From Collinsella sp. TF08-11AT (GTDB lineage: Bacteria > Actinomycetota > Coriobacteriia > Coriobacteriales > Coriobacteriaceae): 64,000 nucleotides of DNA. The translations under genes were made by a program, and so were the position numbers. This document shows positions 63,575 to 64,000 of this stretch, one piece after another. The notes under the pieces are model-generated. The model was given only the letters and a program-made list of their open reading frames with translations. It had not been told where the DNA came from and did not search any database. Each line of letters starts with the position of its first letter. The first letter of the stretch is position 1. The DNA lies in assembly GCF_003437035.1 (NCBI RefSeq), contig NZ_QSRL01000004.1:1-64000 (forward strand), given 5' to 3'.

Positions 63575-64000
63575 TATCGGCACCTCCAAGCAGCAGATAC
63601 AGGATAGCCATACGCACGCAGATACCGGCGTAGACCTGCTCCAGGATGACGGAGCGTTGCGGGTGGTCGGCCATATAGGAGTCGAACTCAACGCCGCGGT
63701 TGATGGGGCCCGGGTGGCAGATAATCGCATCGGGCTTCATGAGCTTCTCGCGGTCCTTGGTCAGACCGAAAAGCTTGTGGTACTCGCGAATCGTGGGGAA
63801 CGGTGCGCCCTCGAGGCGCTCCTGCTGCACGCGCAACATGTAGACGACGTCCAGCTCGGGCAGGACGGAATCGAGGTCGCTCGTCACGTGGTCGCAGCCC
63901 AGGACCTCGGGCGCCGGCGGCAGCAGCGTGCCGGGGGCGACGGCGTAGGTCTCGCAGCCCATGATCTTAAGTGCGGGGATCAGCGAGCCGCACACGCGGG
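63558..64000 (-). CDS. pyrB: Aspartate carbamoyltransferase catalytic subunit, 3' part
   Basis: Transfers carbamoyl to aspartate. Only the C-terminal 146 residues are in the window; the frame is open at the right edge (RVCGSLIPALKIMG). Motifs include VYMLRVQQER, the 240s-loop region (REYHKLFGLTKDR) and CHPGPINRGVE. The pyrB-pyrC overlap shows translational coupling. Any upstream attenuator would lie beyond the window. Confidence 0.95.
   Translation of the reverse strand, partial: RVCGSLIPALKIMGCETYAVAPGTLLPPAPEVLGCDHVTSDLDSVLPELDVVYMLRVQQERLEGAPFPTIREYHKLFGLTKDREKLMKPDAIICHPGPINRGVEFDSYMADHPQRSVILEQVYAGICVRMAILYLLLGGADNGLAS

Overview
The window reads as chromosomal DNA of a GC-rich, Gram-positive gut actinobacterium of class Coriobacteriia, most likely a Collinsella or close relative (inference, no search was run). 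Actinobacterial markers are the mIHF-type nucleoid protein before gmk, an FHA/MerR pair like GarA/OdhI-FtsR, and GC-rich codon use. They are mixed with genes typical of Firmicutes-like genomes: RNase Y, RNase J, a LysM protein divergent from lexA, DUF1836, SpoVS and a prism-type undecaprenol kinase. This mixture is typical of Coriobacteriia. No rRNA, tRNA, CRISPR array or prophage was seen.

Layout. (1) 1-7.6 kb is accessory: a membrane protein running off the left edge, about 1.5 kb of nearly gene-free DNA with several perfect inverted repeats, a truncated ribbon-helix-helix antitoxin, and a very GC-rich minus-strand operon. That operon holds an ABC ATPase, two MutE/MutG-like permeases, a frameshifted YxeA-like gene, an OmpR-type regulator and its histidine kinase. 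It looks like a peptide/lantibiotic sensing and immunity module. (2) 7.9-13.5 kb: phospholipid synthase, FHA protein, FtsR-like regulator, apt, a secreted NlpC/P60 hydrolase, DegV and DUF1836. (3) 13.6-19.3 kb: trxB, a processive glycosyltransferase, dut, nrdR, and the SOS divergon of a LysM protein and lexA. (4) 19.3-37.4 kb is a long minus-strand block: hflX, miaA, miaB, spoVS, a GHKL ATPase, rny, recX, recA, cinA, pgsA, rimO, yajQ, a RodZ-like gene, ftsK and rnj. (5) 38-53.8 kb: pnp, rpsO, recO, era, dgkA, ybeY, phoH, mtaB, two dnaJ-type genes, hemW, dusB, lepA, rpsT and holA. (6) 53.9-64 kb: comEC, comEA, thiI, rpoZ, gmk, mihF and the pyrimidine genes pyrF, pyrD, pyrK, pyrC and pyrB, the last cut by the right edge.

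How the genes work together. Much of the core block serves RNA and ribosome maintenance (RNases Y and J, PNPase, YbeY, Era, three methylthiotransferases, MiaA, DusB, LepA, S15, S20) and DNA damage response (LexA, RecA, RecX, RecO, with visible LexA boxes). Envelope and division functions are FtsK, RodZ-like, PgsA, LysM and NlpC/P60.

The most unusual content lies between genes: two families of long, imperfectly palindromic repeats. Family B occurs twice between pnp and rnj in opposite orientations. Family A occurs twice between the glycosyltransferase gene and dut, also in opposite orientations. Within each family the core is conserved, inner stems show compensatory base changes, and outer arms are unique to each site. 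This suggests small mobile or structured elements, perhaps associated with transcription terminators.
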